Counted from the stretch's first letter, positions 1 through 6,735 are shown. The stretch is DNA of 9,587 nt from Streptococcus oralis (GCA_937930605.1 CALHBZ010000269.1:1-9587); one strand, 5' to 3'. Numbers and translations are program-made. The notes: generated by a model from the sequence alone, not told the origin.

Positions 1-32
1 TGTTTTCCAACCTCTTGTTTTAGGAGAAAAGC

Positions 33-848
33 ATGAAATTTTTAACACTCAATACCCACAGTTGGATGGAGAAAGAAGCAGAAGAAAAATTCCAGCTCTT
101 GCTCCAAGATATTCTTGATAAAGACTATGATTTGATTTGTTTCCAAGAAATCAATCAGGAAATTACTTCTCCTGAGGTAGATGTTACTGACCTCTATCAA
201 GCTTTACCAGCAGCAGAACCCATTCATCAGGATCACTATGTCCGACTTCTGGTTGAAAAATTGGCTGAGAAAGGAAGAAGCTATTACTGGACTTGGGCCT
301 ATAATCATATTGGTTATGACCGCTACCATGAGGGGGTTGCTATTTTATCTAAGACACCGATTCAAGCGCGTGAGATTTTAGTTTCGGATGTAGATGATCC
401 AACAGACTACCATACTCGCCGTGTTGCCTTAGCTGAGACAGAGGTTGAAGGAAAAGAGCTTGCTCTTGCAAGCGTTCATCTCTCTTGGTGGGATAAAGGT
501 TTTCAGGAAGAATGGGAACGATTTGAGGCTGTACTGAAAGATTTGAACAAACCTTTGATTTTAGCTGGTGATTTCAATAACCCAGCTGGTCAGGAAGGTT
601 ATCAAGCAATCTTAGCTAGCCCATTGGGATTACAAGACGCATTTGAAGTTGCGAAAGAAAGAAGTGGCAGTTATACCGTTCCACCAGAAATTGATGGTTG
701 GAAAGGCAATACCGTGCCACTACGAATCGACTACATCTTTACGACCAAAGAGTTAGAAGTAGAAAGCTTGCATGTGGTTTTTGATGGGCAGAATAGTCCA
801 CAAGTCAGCGACCACTATGGTTTGAATGCGATTTTAAACTGGAAATAA
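33..848 (+). CDS. endonuclease/exonuclease/phosphatase-family hydrolase
   Basis: A 271-residue protein with the complete motif series of the metal-dependent EEP (exonuclease III / DNase I-like) fold. It has an N-terminal strand with N7, then FQE with the metal-binding glutamate E39, a SVH motif with H149, GDFN with D180 and N182, RIDYIF with D233, and a C-terminal SDHYG with D260 and H261. All expected catalytic and metal-binding residues are present, so it should be an active phosphodiesterase or phosphomonoesterase. The family cuts substrates as different as DNA, sphingomyelin and inositol phosphates, and the substrate cannot be named here. There is no signal peptide or membrane segment, so it is probably cytoplasmic. 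The ATG has a good Shine-Dalgarno (AGGAGA, positions 22-27) six bases upstream. Its own promoter is outside the window. It converges on the DUF1827 gene, and a bidirectional terminator separates them. Family is certain, function open. Confidence 0.93.
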   Translation: MKFLTLNTHSWMEKEAEEKFQLLLQDILDKDYDLICFQEINQEITSPEVDVTDLYQALPAAEPIHQDHYVRLLVEKLAEKGRSYYWTWAYNHIGYDRYHEGVAILSKTPIQAREILVSDVDDPTDYHTRRVALAETEVEGKELALASVHLSWWDKGFQEEWERFEAVLKDLNKPLILAGDFNNPAGQEGYQAILASPLGLQDAFEVAKERSGSYTVPPEIDGWKGNTVPLRIDYIFTTKELEVESLHVVFDGQNSPQVSDHYGLNAILNWK

Positions 849-855
849 ATATTTA

Positions 856-937
856 AATAATCTAAGACAAAGCTTCCGATCTTTTGAAAAAGGGAGAACA
901 TCTTATTAGGGGATACACTCCTTTTTCTAAGATTATT
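856..937. repeat. nested imperfect inverted repeat in intergenic gap
   Basis: An outer arm AATAATCT at 856-863 pairs perfectly with AGATTATT at 930-937. Inside it, AAAAAGGGAG at 887-896 pairs with CTCCTTTTT at 918-926 with one bulged G. The result is an 82-base extended stem with internal loops. The inner stem is a purine-rich arm against CTCCTTTTT, so it could act as a weak first terminator for the upstream gene. The size and AT-rich ends would also fit a small RNA or a degenerate MITE-like insertion. I do not recognise it as a BOX or RUP element. Confidence 0.45.
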
Positions 938-998
938 AACCATGAAAGGGTTTTTGGCTGAATTAAACAATACATTTTACCAAGGTGAAGCTCCATGC

Positions 999-1036
999 AA
1001 AAAGCAACAACTAATTTTTTTAGCTGTTGCTTTTTT
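999..1036. terminator. bidirectional intrinsic terminator
   Basis: AAAAAGCAACA (999-1009) pairs perfectly with TGTTGCTTTTT (1025-1035). After one A-C mismatch the helix continues with CTAA/TTAG, closed by a T-only loop. A run of six T follows on the plus strand, and the reverse strand also ends in TTTTT. It therefore serves both the plus-strand hydrolase gene and the minus-strand DUF1827 gene, which converge here. Confidence 0.9.
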
Positions 1037-1049
1037 GAGTTTTTGGATT

Positions 1050-1349
1050 TTATTTTGTAGGAATAGAAATTTCAATCAATTTATCTGAATAAAGCGTCTT
1101 GATATTAGCTTCATCGATAGTATCTTTATCGATTTTGCGTTTCATGAAGAAATCTTGGATGGTTTCGATTTCTGGTTCACGAATAGCGCGGTGTTTGTTG
1201 GAAATGAGGATTTCATAGTGAAGCGGAGCTTGTGTGAAAACCACATCTGTATTTCCGGCCGAATAGACCTCGACAAGAGTTGCGTCAGTACTTTCTAATT
1301 GGCTTTTAACAAGTTGCGAGTGTGAATTAGTCGTGTTGATAAGCTTCAT
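1050..1349 (-). CDS. DUF1827 family protein
   Basis: A 99-residue small soluble protein that I recognise as DUF1827, a family I know mainly from streptococci and relatives. It begins MKLINTTNSH, has no cysteines, no signal peptide and no membrane segment, and alternates short predicted strands with a charged helical middle (around residues 55-80). No catalytic motif is visible and no function is established as far as I know. The start codon is well supported: GGAGGAA lies on the minus strand at 1355-1361, six to seven bases before the ATG, and an extended -10 promoter sits just upstream. It lies 58 bases downstream of the nudix gene on the same strand, without a convincing GC-rich terminator between them, so it may be made both from its own promoter and by read-through. 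Confidence 0.88.
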   Translation of the reverse strand: MKLINTTNSHSQLVKSQLESTDATLVEVYSAGNTDVVFTQAPLHYEILISNKHRAIREPEIETIQDFFMKRKIDKDTIDEANIKTLYSDKLIEISIPTK

Positions 1350-1375
1350 AACAGTTCCTCCGATTTTCTAACTCT

Positions 1376-1404
1376 ATTATAGCACTTTTTGAATAAAATC
1401 GTGT
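1376..1404 (-). promoter_or_regulatory. extended -10 promoter of the DUF1827 gene
   Basis: The minus strand reads TGCTATAAT, with the perfect -10 hexamer at 1381-1376 and the TGn extension just upstream. There is no good -35 hexamer at 16-18 bases, which is usual for extended -10 promoters in streptococci. A small AT-only dyad, TAAAAT-CGTGT-ATTTTA at 1394-1410, covers the -35 region and includes the stop codon of the nudix gene. Confidence 0.75.
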
Positions 1405-1407
1405 ATT

Positions 1408-1860
1408 TTAGTCAATTCCATGCTGGATTTTCCAAGCTTCAATCCCCCATTTGTGGCTACCGCGTTTGAGTTTTTCTATTGCCTCGTCAATAGGAAACCA
1501 AGCAATATGATTAAAGTCTTCTAAAGGTTTTTGTACTTCTTGGAAAGAAATCGCTTCGTAGAGATAAGCTGGATTGTAGTAGTAAGTATCACGGTGGCGA
1601 GAGTAGAAATACTCATCAGCTTGCCCGAAATAGTTTCCGATTTCAGCTGTAAAGCCTAGTTCTTCGATTAGTTCTCTCTTTAGTGTTTCTTGATGGTCTT
1701 CGCCCGCTTCAATCTCTCCACCTGGCAAGAACCAAGCACCATTGGGAGCTTGAACTAAAACGATTTGTTTTTTTTCAGGATCAGGAATAACTGCGTAAAC
1801 ACCATAGCGGGGATGGTAGGTCACATTCTCTTTTTTTTCACCAAAAGTTGGGTTGGCCAT
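1408..1860 (-). CDS. nudix hydrolase
   Basis: A 150-residue nudix protein. The nudix box GX5EX7REUXEEXGU is complete at residues 48-70: G48, E54, R62-E63, E66-E67, G69, with F70 as the hydrophobic end. It should therefore bind Mg2+ and split a nucleoside diphosphate linked to another moiety. The N-terminal part (residues 15-45) forms the usual first sheet, with WFLPGGE leading into the box. The substrate is not readable; the length and the aromatic HRDTYYYNPAYL stretch at 89-100 resemble MutT/ADP-ribose-type members. I chose the ATG at 1860 because GAGGAAAG lies at 1872-1865 just before it. A longer reading from a TTG at 1923 is unlikely, since that TTG is the first codon-sized piece of the TTGACA -35 box of its own promoter. 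It lies between the clpE terminator and DUF1827, all on one strand. Confidence 0.93.
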   Translation of the reverse strand: MANPTFGEKKENVTYHPRYGVYAVIPDPEKKQIVLVQAPNGAWFLPGGEIEAGEDHQETLKRELIEELGFTAEIGNYFGQADEYFYSRHRDTYYYNPAYLYEAISFQEVQKPLEDFNHIAWFPIDEAIEKLKRGSHKWGIEAWKIQHGID

Positions 1861-1894
1861 TGAACTTTCCTCATTCTCTAGTATCTTTATTATT

Positions 1895-1923
1895 ATCATA
1901 ATGGACGAGGGGCAAGCTGTCAA
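1895..1923 (-). promoter_or_regulatory. near-consensus sigmaA promoter of the nudix gene
   Basis: On the minus strand TTGACA (1923-1918) is followed after exactly 17 bases by TATGAT (1900-1895): a perfect -35, five of six at -10, and ideal spacing. It lies about 35 bases upstream of the chosen ATG at 1860 and right after the clpE terminator, so the nudix gene is independently transcribed. This decides against the upstream TTG start. Confidence 0.88.
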
Positions 1924-1943
1924 GAATTTACAGTTATTTTAGT

Positions 1944-1980
1944 AAAAAAAGGTGCAGAAATTGCTAGACTTCCTGCACCT
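1944..1980 (-). terminator. intrinsic terminator of clpE
   Basis: AGGTGCAG (1950-1957) pairs with CTGCACCT (1973-1980), an eight-base-pair GC-containing stem with a 15-base loop. Read on the minus strand it is followed by a run of seven T. It starts 12 bases after the clpE stop codon. Confidence 0.92.
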
Positions 1981-1991
1981 GTTAGGTCGTT

Positions 1992-4250
1992 TTATTCTTC
2001 TTTTTCAGAAGTAACCTCTTCTGTTTTTTCAGTTTTTTTGTCAGATTTGATTTGAATCTTACCATTGCTTGTCATGACTGCCTTGAGGTCTTTTTCGCTT
2101 GGATTTTCAAGGTAGTAGTCTGTGATAGCATCCTCAATATGGTCTTGAATGGTACGACGGAGTGGGCGTGCTCCCATTTTTGGATCATATCCCAAGTCAA
2201 CCAACTTTTCTTTGACTTTGTCTGTCACTTCGAGGTGGATGTTGTTGCTAGAAAGGCGTTTGTTGACATCTGCTAGCATGAGTTCGACAATTTGGAGGAG
2301 GTTGTCCTTGCTGAGAGGTTTAAATTCGATGATGCCGTCAAAACGGTTCATAAACTCTGGGCTAAAGAAATTACCTAGTTCACCGAGGACAGAGTTGGTA
2401 CGACCTTCGCGAGCAGCTCCAAAACCAACACTGGCTTCGGCTTTACCAGTCCCAGCATTTGAAGTCATGATAATGATAGCATCTTTAAAGCTAACTGTCC
2501 GTCCTTGCCCATCTGTCAAACGACCATCGTCCAAGACTTGAAGGAACATGTGCATGACATCTGGGTGAGCTTTTTCCACTTCATCGAGAAGGATGAGAGA
2601 GTAGGGATTGCGACGAACTTTTTCTGTTAATTGACCCGCTTCATCGTAGCCGACATATCCTGGAGGGGCACCGACCAATTTAGCTACGCTGTGTTTTTCC
2701 ATGTATTCACTCATATCAAAGCGAATCATGCTATCAGCAGAACCAAAAAGTTCAATGGCTAGTTGTTTGGAAAGTTCTGTCTTACCGACTCCAGTTGGTC
2801 CGACAAAGAGGAAACTACCGATTGGACGATTTGGAGTACCAAGTCCAACACGATTACGACGAATGGCTTTGGCAATCTTATCGACAGCCTCGTTTTGTCC
2901 GATAACATGGGCCTTGAGGTCGTCTGCTAGATGGATAAGCTGAGACTGTTCTTTTTCTTTTAGCTCCCCAACAGGGATATTGGTTTTCTGCTCAATGATA
3001 TGCTCAATGGTTTTCTCGCTAATGATAGGAGTATCCTGGTCAGTCACCTTGTTCTTTTGCATTTCCTTGTACTTGGCAATCTGATCGCGGAAATAGGCAG
3101 CCTTTTCAAAGTCTTCCTCTCGAGTAGCCTGAGCCTTAAGATTTTCAGCCTCAATCAAGCGCTGATCAATCACTTTGGGATCCACAAAGTTCAGGGTCAG
3201 ATTCATCTTAGAACCAGCCTCATCCAACAGGTCAATAGCCTTATCAGGTAAGAAGCGGTCTTGAATGTAACGATTGGACAGATTCGCAGCAGCTTCGATA
3301 GCAGCATCAGTATACTTGACGTGATGGTAGTCTTCGTATTTCTTTTGAATCCCTTTAAGGATGATAATGGTTTCTTCGACAGTTGGTTCATCTACCTTGA
3401 CAGGTTGCATACGGCGTTCCAAGGCGGCATCTTTTTCAATGATGCGGTATTCATTGAGAGTAGTAGCACCGACCAATTGCAATTCACCACGGGCAAGGGC
3501 TGGTTTCAGGATATTTCCTGCATCCATATTACCATCGCCAGCAGATCCTGCACCGACAATTTCATGGATTTCATCGATAAAGAGAATGATATCCTCACGT
3601 TTGCGTATCTCTTCCATGAGCTTTTGCATACGCTCTTCAAATTGGCCTCGAATACCCGTTCCTTGAACTAAGCTGACCACATCCAAACGGATGACTTGCT
3701 TACCTTGGAGTTTATGGGGAACATCACCATCAACGATTTTTTGGGCTAGACCTTCAACAACGGCTGTTTTACCAACACCAGGTTCACCGATAAGGACTGG
3801 ATTGTTCTTGGTTCGACGGTTGAGGATTTCGATAACGCGGATAATCTCCTCATCTCGACCAATAACAGGATCAATATCTCCTCGACGGGCAATCTCGGTT
3901 ATGTTGATACCATATTCCTCTAGGAGACCTCTTTCTTGGTTAGGAGGTGTTTGAAGTGGGCCACGGTTTTGAGGTCCGTAATCCCCATTTCCTCCATATC
4001 CTCCACCTGATTGAGTTGGAGGAACGTTATTGGAAGAAGGTCTGAAATTGTTCAAATCATTGAAAAAGTCTCCAAAAGGATCAAAGTCACGATTGTTCAA
4101 GTCAGTCATTCCTTTAAAGAGGGTATTGTTTGGGTCCGTTTTGATAATTTTATAGCAATTTTGACAGAGATCAATTTGCTTTTGCTGTCCATTAATATTG
4201 GTATACAGATGAATTGTTGAGTCGTTAATTTTACAGTTTTGACAGAGCAT
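1992..4250 (-). CDS. clpE: ATP-dependent Clp protease ATP-binding subunit ClpE
   Basis: A 752-residue HSP100/Clp AAA+ unfoldase of the ClpE type, a hexamer that unfolds misfolded proteins and feeds them to ClpP in the cytoplasm. The ClpE hallmark is the N-terminal zinc finger C3-x2-C6 / C29-x2-C32. It is followed by a flexible Gly/Asn/Pro-rich linker (about 60-107) instead of the double Clp-N domain of ClpC. AAA-1 has Walker A GEPGVGKT (155-162) and Walker B ILFIDE (222-227). A UVR/coiled-coil middle domain spans about 365-400. AAA-2 has Walker A GPTGVGKT (484-491), Walker B LILLDE (552-557) and a VGF tripeptide (608-610) where ClpP-docking loops sit. The C-terminal tail is rich in Lys and Glu. 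I recall 752 residues as the pneumococcal ClpE length. The ATG follows GAGGT at 4261-4257. A CtsR box covers the promoter, indicating heat/stress control. It is monocistronic by its terminator. Confidence 0.97.
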   Translation of the reverse strand: MLCQNCKINDSTIHLYTNINGQQKQIDLCQNCYKIIKTDPNNTLFKGMTDLNNRDFDPFGDFFNDLNNFRPSSNNVPPTQSGGGYGGNGDYGPQNRGPLQTPPNQERGLLEEYGINITEIARRGDIDPVIGRDEEIIRVIEILNRRTKNNPVLIGEPGVGKTAVVEGLAQKIVDGDVPHKLQGKQVIRLDVVSLVQGTGIRGQFEERMQKLMEEIRKREDIILFIDEIHEIVGAGSAGDGNMDAGNILKPALARGELQLVGATTLNEYRIIEKDAALERRMQPVKVDEPTVEETIIILKGIQKKYEDYHHVKYTDAAIEAAANLSNRYIQDRFLPDKAIDLLDEAGSKMNLTLNFVDPKVIDQRLIEAENLKAQATREEDFEKAAYFRDQIAKYKEMQKNKVTDQDTPIISEKTIEHIIEQKTNIPVGELKEKEQSQLIHLADDLKAHVIGQNEAVDKIAKAIRRNRVGLGTPNRPIGSFLFVGPTGVGKTELSKQLAIELFGSADSMIRFDMSEYMEKHSVAKLVGAPPGYVGYDEAGQLTEKVRRNPYSLILLDEVEKAHPDVMHMFLQVLDDGRLTDGQGRTVSFKDAIIIMTSNAGTGKAEASVGFGAAREGRTNSVLGELGNFFSPEFMNRFDGIIEFKPLSKDNLLQIVELMLADVNKRLSSNNIHLEVTDKVKEKLVDLGYDPKMGARPLRRTIQDHIEDAITDYYLENPSEKDLKAVMTSNGKIQIKSDKKTEKTEEVTSEKEE

Positions 4251-4292
4251 ACATCTACCTCATTTCATTCTTATCCTTGGCCCAAGAAAAAA

Positions 4293-4309
4293 GGTCAAAA
4301 ATAGTCAAA
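4293..4309. promoter_or_regulatory. CtsR operator (clpE heat-shock control)
   Basis: The plus strand carries GGTCAAA-AAT-AGTCAAA, a tandem heptad matching the CtsR box GGTCAAANANRGTCAAA at all specified positions except the central A/N spacing base pattern, which also fits (AAT). It lies between the clpE -10 element and its ribosome binding site, roughly within the first 25 transcribed bases, so bound CtsR would block initiation or escape. CtsR is the repressor of clp genes in low-GC Gram-positive bacteria and is inactivated by heat. Confidence 0.92.
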
Positions 4310-4322
4310 GTTTTATACTCTC

Positions 4323-4350
4323 ATTATAGCATGATTAAGGTGTAAAGCAA
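4323..4350 (-). promoter_or_regulatory. extended -10 promoter of clpE
   Basis: The minus strand reads TGCTATAAT with the perfect -10 hexamer at 4328-4323. A weak -35, TTGCTT, lies 16 bases upstream (4350-4345). Transcription should start near 4316, just before the CtsR box. Confidence 0.82.
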
Positions 4351-4420
4351 GTAAAAAGATTGGGAAGTGGTCGTTTTTATAAGAGAGATTCATGGGAAAT
4401 CAAGCGACTTTGAAGGTAAG

Positions 4421-4452
4421 AAAAAATCCCATTTGTAGTCACAAAAAGGATT
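4421..4452 (-). terminator. intrinsic terminator after the DUF1797 gene
   Basis: On the minus strand AATCC pairs with GGATT (4452-4448 with 4429-4425), and an inner stem TTTGT/ACAAA (4445-4441 with 4436-4432) closes on a four-base loop. It is followed by a run of T at 4426-4421. A second short hairpin, AGGGG/CCCCT at 4467-4479, lies between it and the stop codon and may help pause the polymerase. Confidence 0.75.
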
Positions 4453-4491
4453 CTCATTCATAAGGGAGGGGTTCCCCCTGCTATTTTTATA

Positions 4492-4722
4492 TTAGTAAAG
4501 GAGTTCGTAGATCTCCATTGCAATCAAATCAATGCTATCAAAGGTATAGGTTTCGCGTGCTTCAACATCGCGAAGGGTGAAGAGTGATCCGTTTTCTTCG
4601 TCGTGGCTGTAGGTAACTTCTGCAACAACAACACCCTCACGTTCAAAATTACGTTTTAGATTTCCGCCATCTTTTGTCATAGCTTCTAGGCGGTTGATGA
4701 TTCTAACCAAATGTGATTCCAT
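4492..4722 (-). CDS. DUF1797 family protein (YkuJ-like)
   Basis: A 76-residue protein that I recognise as DUF1797, the family of Bacillus subtilis YkuJ. It begins with a helix, ESHLVRIINRLEAM (residues 2-15), followed by strands around FEREGVVVAEVTYSHDEE and the closing YTFDSIDLIAMEIYELLY (59-76), the most conserved part of the family. It is small, soluble and acidic, with no membrane or signal segment. YkuJ has a solved fold, but I know of no established role. The ATG is supported by GGAGGAG at 4736-4730, seven bases upstream. It has its own promoter and terminator, so it is monocistronic. It is divergent from the amino acid transporter genes, sharing a 185-base control region with them. Confidence 0.9.
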   Translation of the reverse strand: MESHLVRIINRLEAMTKDGGNLKRNFEREGVVVAEVTYSHDEENGSLFTLRDVEARETYTFDSIDLIAMEIYELLY

Positions 4723-4752
4723 TATGATTCTCCTCCATTTCTTATCGTTTCT

Positions 4753-4782
4753 ATTTTACCATAAACAAGAGGTAGTTGACTA
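4753..4782 (-). promoter_or_regulatory. promoter of the DUF1797 gene
   Basis: The minus strand carries TGGTAAAAT, a TGn-extended -10 with TAAAAT at 4758-4753 (five of six). TAGTCA (four of six) lies 18 bases upstream at 4782-4777. It sits about 30 bases before the ATG at 4722. Confidence 0.65.
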
Positions 4783-4850
4783 GAAAAAAACTGTGATTTC
4801 TCTCTATTTCTCTATTCTATCAAGTTAATTGTTAAAATCAGAGAAAAAGA

Positions 4851-4868
4851 ATTGCATTTTAATTCAAT
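4851..4868. promoter_or_regulatory. candidate ARG box (ArgR/AhrC operator)
   Basis: A dyad TGCAT-TTTA-ATTCA (core 4853-4866) with flanking AATTG/CAATT arms at 4850-4854 and 4865-4869. The Escherichia coli-type ARG box is wnTGAATwwwwATTCAnw. Here nine of the ten fixed core bases match, the middle four are A/T, and both outer w positions fit. It completely contains the -35 hexamer of the permease promoter, so binding there would repress. ArgR-family control of basic amino acid uptake is well known in streptococci. The match is seen in the sequence; the regulator is inferred. Confidence 0.6.
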
Positions 4869-4880
4869 TTATGTTATAAT
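4852..4880 (+). promoter_or_regulatory. promoter of the amino acid ABC transporter genes
   Basis: TTGCAT (4852-4857), 17 bases, then TATAAT (4875-4880), with a TGT extension immediately upstream of the -10 hexamer. The weak -35 is compensated by the extended -10. It lies 33 bases before the ATG at 4914 and overlaps the ARG-box-like dyad. Confidence 0.85.
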
Positions 4881-4913
4881 CATACAATCTAATACATAGA
4901 AAGTTGATTGAAT

Positions 4914-5597
4914 ATGAATTTTTCTTTTTTACCAAAGTATTTACCATATTTTAACTATGGTGCTCTGATTACTGTATTGATTTCCATCCTTGTTGTCTGT
5001 TTAGGAACCATTATAGGTGTGTTGCTGGCCTTTACTCAGCGGTCACGCTTCAAACCACTCGTTTGGTTTGCAAATGTATATGTTTGGATTTTCCGTGGTA
5101 CTCCAATGATGGTTCAGATCATGATTGCCTTTGCTCTTATGCATATCAATGCTCCGACTATCCAAGTGGGAATTTTAGGAGTTGATCTTTCTCGTTTGAT
5201 TCCTGGTATTCTGATTATTTCTATGAATAGTGGGGCTTACGTTTCGGAAACTGTTCGTGCGGGGATCAATGCTGTTCCTAAAGGGCAGTTAGAGGCAGCT
5301 TATTCCTTAGGTATTCGCCCGAAAAATGCTATGCGTTATGTTATTTTGCCACAGGCAATTAAGAATATTCTGCCAGCATTGGGAAATGAATTTATCACCA
5401 TTATCAAGGATAGTTCCCTCTTGTCAGCAATTGGGGTAATGGAGTTGTGGAATGGTGCAACGACAGTAGCAACAACAACTTATTTACCGTTGACTCCCCT
5501 TTTATTTGCAGCCTTTTACTATTTGATTATGACCTCTGTTTTGACAGTGGCCTTGAAAGCATTTGAAAAACATATTGGACAAGGAGACAAGAAATAA
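4914..5597 (+). CDS. polar amino acid ABC transporter permease (artPQ-type pair)
   Basis: A 227-residue integral membrane permease of the His/Glu/Gln/Arg (PAAT) importer family. Hydrophobic spans are visible near 16-40, 54-76, 93-112, 150-175 and 192-214. The family signature RGTP is at 61-64, and the cytoplasmic EAA loop that docks on the ATPase is at 127-146, with EAA, G133 and the final ILP. I start at the ATG at 4914, ten bases after GAAAG. A TTG at 4908 in the same frame would sit only four bases from that site and add two residues. The stop codon overlaps the ATPase start as TAATG, so the two are coupled. Substrate is not fixed by the sequence; the ARG-box-like operator favours arginine or other basic amino acids. 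I recall the pneumococcal pair at this locus being called artPQ in ArgR/AhrC work, unverified here. Confidence 0.93.
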   Translation: MNFSFLPKYLPYFNYGALITVLISILVVCLGTIIGVLLAFTQRSRFKPLVWFANVYVWIFRGTPMMVQIMIAFALMHINAPTIQVGILGVDLSRLIPGILIISMNSGAYVSETVRAGINAVPKGQLEAAYSLGIRPKNAMRYVILPQAIKNILPALGNEFITIIKDSSLLSAIGVMELWNGATTVATTTYLPLTPLLFAAFYYLIMTSVLTVALKAFEKHIGQGDKK

Positions 5598-6331
5598 TGA
5601 CAGAAACCTTGATTAAAATTGAAGAACTACATAAGTCTTTTGGGAAAAATGAAGTTTTAAAAGGCATCAACCTTGAGATTAAACGAGGAGAAGTTGTGGT
5701 CATTATCGGTCCGTCAGGTAGCGGGAAGTCAACTCTCCTTCGTTCGATGAATCTCCTTGAAGAAGCAAGTAAAGGTAAGGTTATCTTTGAAGGAGTTGAT
5801 ATCACTGATAAGAAAAATGACCTTTTTGCTATGCGTGAAAAGATGGGCATGGTATTCCAACAATTCAACCTCTTTCCCAATATGACAGTGATGGAAAATA
5901 TCACTTTATCACCAATTAAAACCAAAGGTGAAAGCAAGGAAGTTGCGGAGAAGAGAGCGCAGGAACTATTAGAAAAAGTTGGCTTGCCAGATAAGGCGAC
6001 GGCCTATCCGCAGAGTTTGTCAGGTGGCCAGCAACAACGGATTGCCATTGCACGTGGACTTGCTATGGAACCAGATGTTTTGCTCTTTGATGAGCCGACT
6101 TCAGCCCTAGACCCTGAGATGGTTGGAGAAGTTCTAGCTGTTATGCAAGACCTTGCCAAGTCAGGGATGACTATGGTGATTGTGACTCATGAAATGGGCT
6201 TTGCGCGTGAGGTAGCAGACCGTGTTATCTTTATGGCGGATGGAGTTGTTGTCGAAGATGGAACTCCAGAAGAGATTTTCAATCAAACAAAAGAACAACG
6301 GACCAAGGAATTTTTGAGTAAGGTTTTGTAA
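5597..6331 (+). CDS. polar amino acid ABC transporter ATP-binding protein
   Basis: A 244-residue ABC ATPase that powers the permease encoded just upstream. All parts are intact: Walker [10 protein letters not shown] (38-46), the Q-loop at Q88/Q89, signature LSGGQ (141-145), Walker B VLLFDE (161-166), D-loop SALD (169-172) and H-loop H198. The sequence around [16 protein letters not shown] (87-102) and the closing [27 protein letters not shown] end (split here for length; residues 222-244) are typical of the GlnQ/HisP/ArtP subfamily of amino acid importers. The start overlaps the permease stop by one base (TAATG), with AAGGAGA at 5581-5587 as ribosome binding site. The protein acts as a dimer on the inner face of the membrane. 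No substrate-binding lipoprotein gene lies nearby. TfoX-like gene follows after 33 bases. Confidence 0.96.
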   Translation: MTETLIKIEELHKSFGKNEVLKGINLEIKRGEVVVIIGPSGSGKSTLLRSMNLLEEASKGKVIFEGVDITDKKNDLFAMREKMGMVFQQFNLFPNMTVMENITLSPIKTKGESKEVAEKRAQELLEKVGLPDKATAYPQSLSGGQQQRIAIARGLAMEPDVLLFDEPTSALDPEMVGEVLAVMQDLAKSGMTMVIVTHEMGFAREVADRVIFMADGVVVEDGTPEEIFNQTKEQRTKEFLSKVL

Positions 6332-6342
6332 GACCTCATTTT
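6321..6342 (+). terminator. weak terminator or attenuator after the ATPase gene
   Basis: AGGTTT (6321-6326) pairs with AGACCT (6331-6336), including one G-U pair, around a four-base loop, followed by CATTTTT. The stem includes the stop codon of the ATPase gene. It is weak and may only lower expression of the TfoX-like gene behind it. Confidence 0.35.
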
Positions 6343-6364
6343 TAGAAGAAATGGAGTAGGCATC

Positions 6365-6685
6365 ATGGCTTCCAGTAAAGAATATTTAGATTTTATTCTT
6401 GAACAGCTATCAGAGCTAGAAGAGATGAGTTATCGTCCTATGATGGGAGAGTATATTCTTTATTATCGTGGGAAGGTTATTGGGGGAATCTATGATAATC
6501 GTTTGTTACTAAAGCCTGTGAAGGTGGTCATGGATCAACTGGGACAGACTAGGCTTGAACGTCCTTATGAAGGAGCCAAGGAGATGATTTTACTAGAAGA
6601 CCTTGAAGATAAGTCATTTATAGCGAAACTAATCAAGGATATGTACGAAGTCTTGCCGACTCCAAAAGTAAAAAAGAAAACATGA
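6365..6685 (+). CDS. TfoX/Sxy N-terminal domain protein
   Basis: A 106-residue protein that matches the TfoX N-terminal domain alone. The typical core is present: R24-P-M-M-G followed by strands YILYYRGKVIGGIYDNRLLLKP (residues 30-51, a beta hairpin pair), then an ERPYEGAKEMILLED segment (65-79) and a C-terminal helix, ending in a Lys-rich tail. Proteobacterial Sxy/TfoX competence activators are about twice as long and also carry a C-terminal helix-hairpin-helix-like domain, absent here. Streptococcal competence runs through ComX, so a role in DNA uptake should not be assumed. GGAG at 6353-6356 lies eight bases before the ATG. It sits 33 bases after the ATPase gene and probably shares its transcript. 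A strong terminator follows 26 bases after the stop codon. Function unknown. Confidence 0.85.
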   Translation: MASSKEYLDFILEQLSELEEMSYRPMMGEYILYYRGKVIGGIYDNRLLLKPVKVVMDQLGQTRLERPYEGAKEMILLEDLEDKSFIAKLIKDMYEVLPTPKVKKKT

Positions 6686-6711
6686 TAGATTAATCCAATA
6701 TAATTAGGCCT

Positions 6712-6735
6712 AAAAGCTCGCTAAGAGCTTTTTCT
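6712..6735 (+). terminator. intrinsic terminator ending the transporter/TfoX transcript
   Basis: AAAAGCTC (6712-6719) pairs perfectly with GAGCTTTT (6725-6732) around the loop GCTAA, followed by T-rich sequence. It closes the transporter-TfoX unit before folD. The A run on the 5' side gives some activity in the opposite direction as well. Confidence 0.85.

Noticed and set aside
1..23. Possible last seven codons of an upstream gene ending in TAG at 21-23
   Set aside because: One frame reads to a stop right before the ribosome binding site of the first gene, but six codons are far too few to identify anything.
1861..1923. 21-residue extension of the nudix protein from a TTG at 1923
   Set aside because: The TTG is part of the TTGACA -35 box of the gene's own promoter, and the true ATG at 1860 has a strong ribosome binding site.
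2052..4220. Several long open frames antisense to or out of frame with clpE
   Set aside because: They lie wholly inside clpE, have no ribosome binding sites, and their translations are rich in Ser, Arg and Pro without family motifs. They are shadows of the clpE coding sequence.
4338..4420. Searched the gap between clpE and DUF1797 for a small gene or RNA
   Set aside because: Apart from the promoter, CtsR box and terminator already listed, I see no start codon with a ribosome binding site and no further stable structure.
5527..5937. 136-codon minus-strand frame across the permease/ATPase junction
   Set aside because: It is the complement of two clearly coding genes with intact motifs; no promoter or ribosome binding site of its own.
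6699..6704. TATAAT after the TfoX-like gene
   Set aside because: No extension or -35 element, and it lies directly before a terminator, so it is most likely chance in AT-rich DNA.
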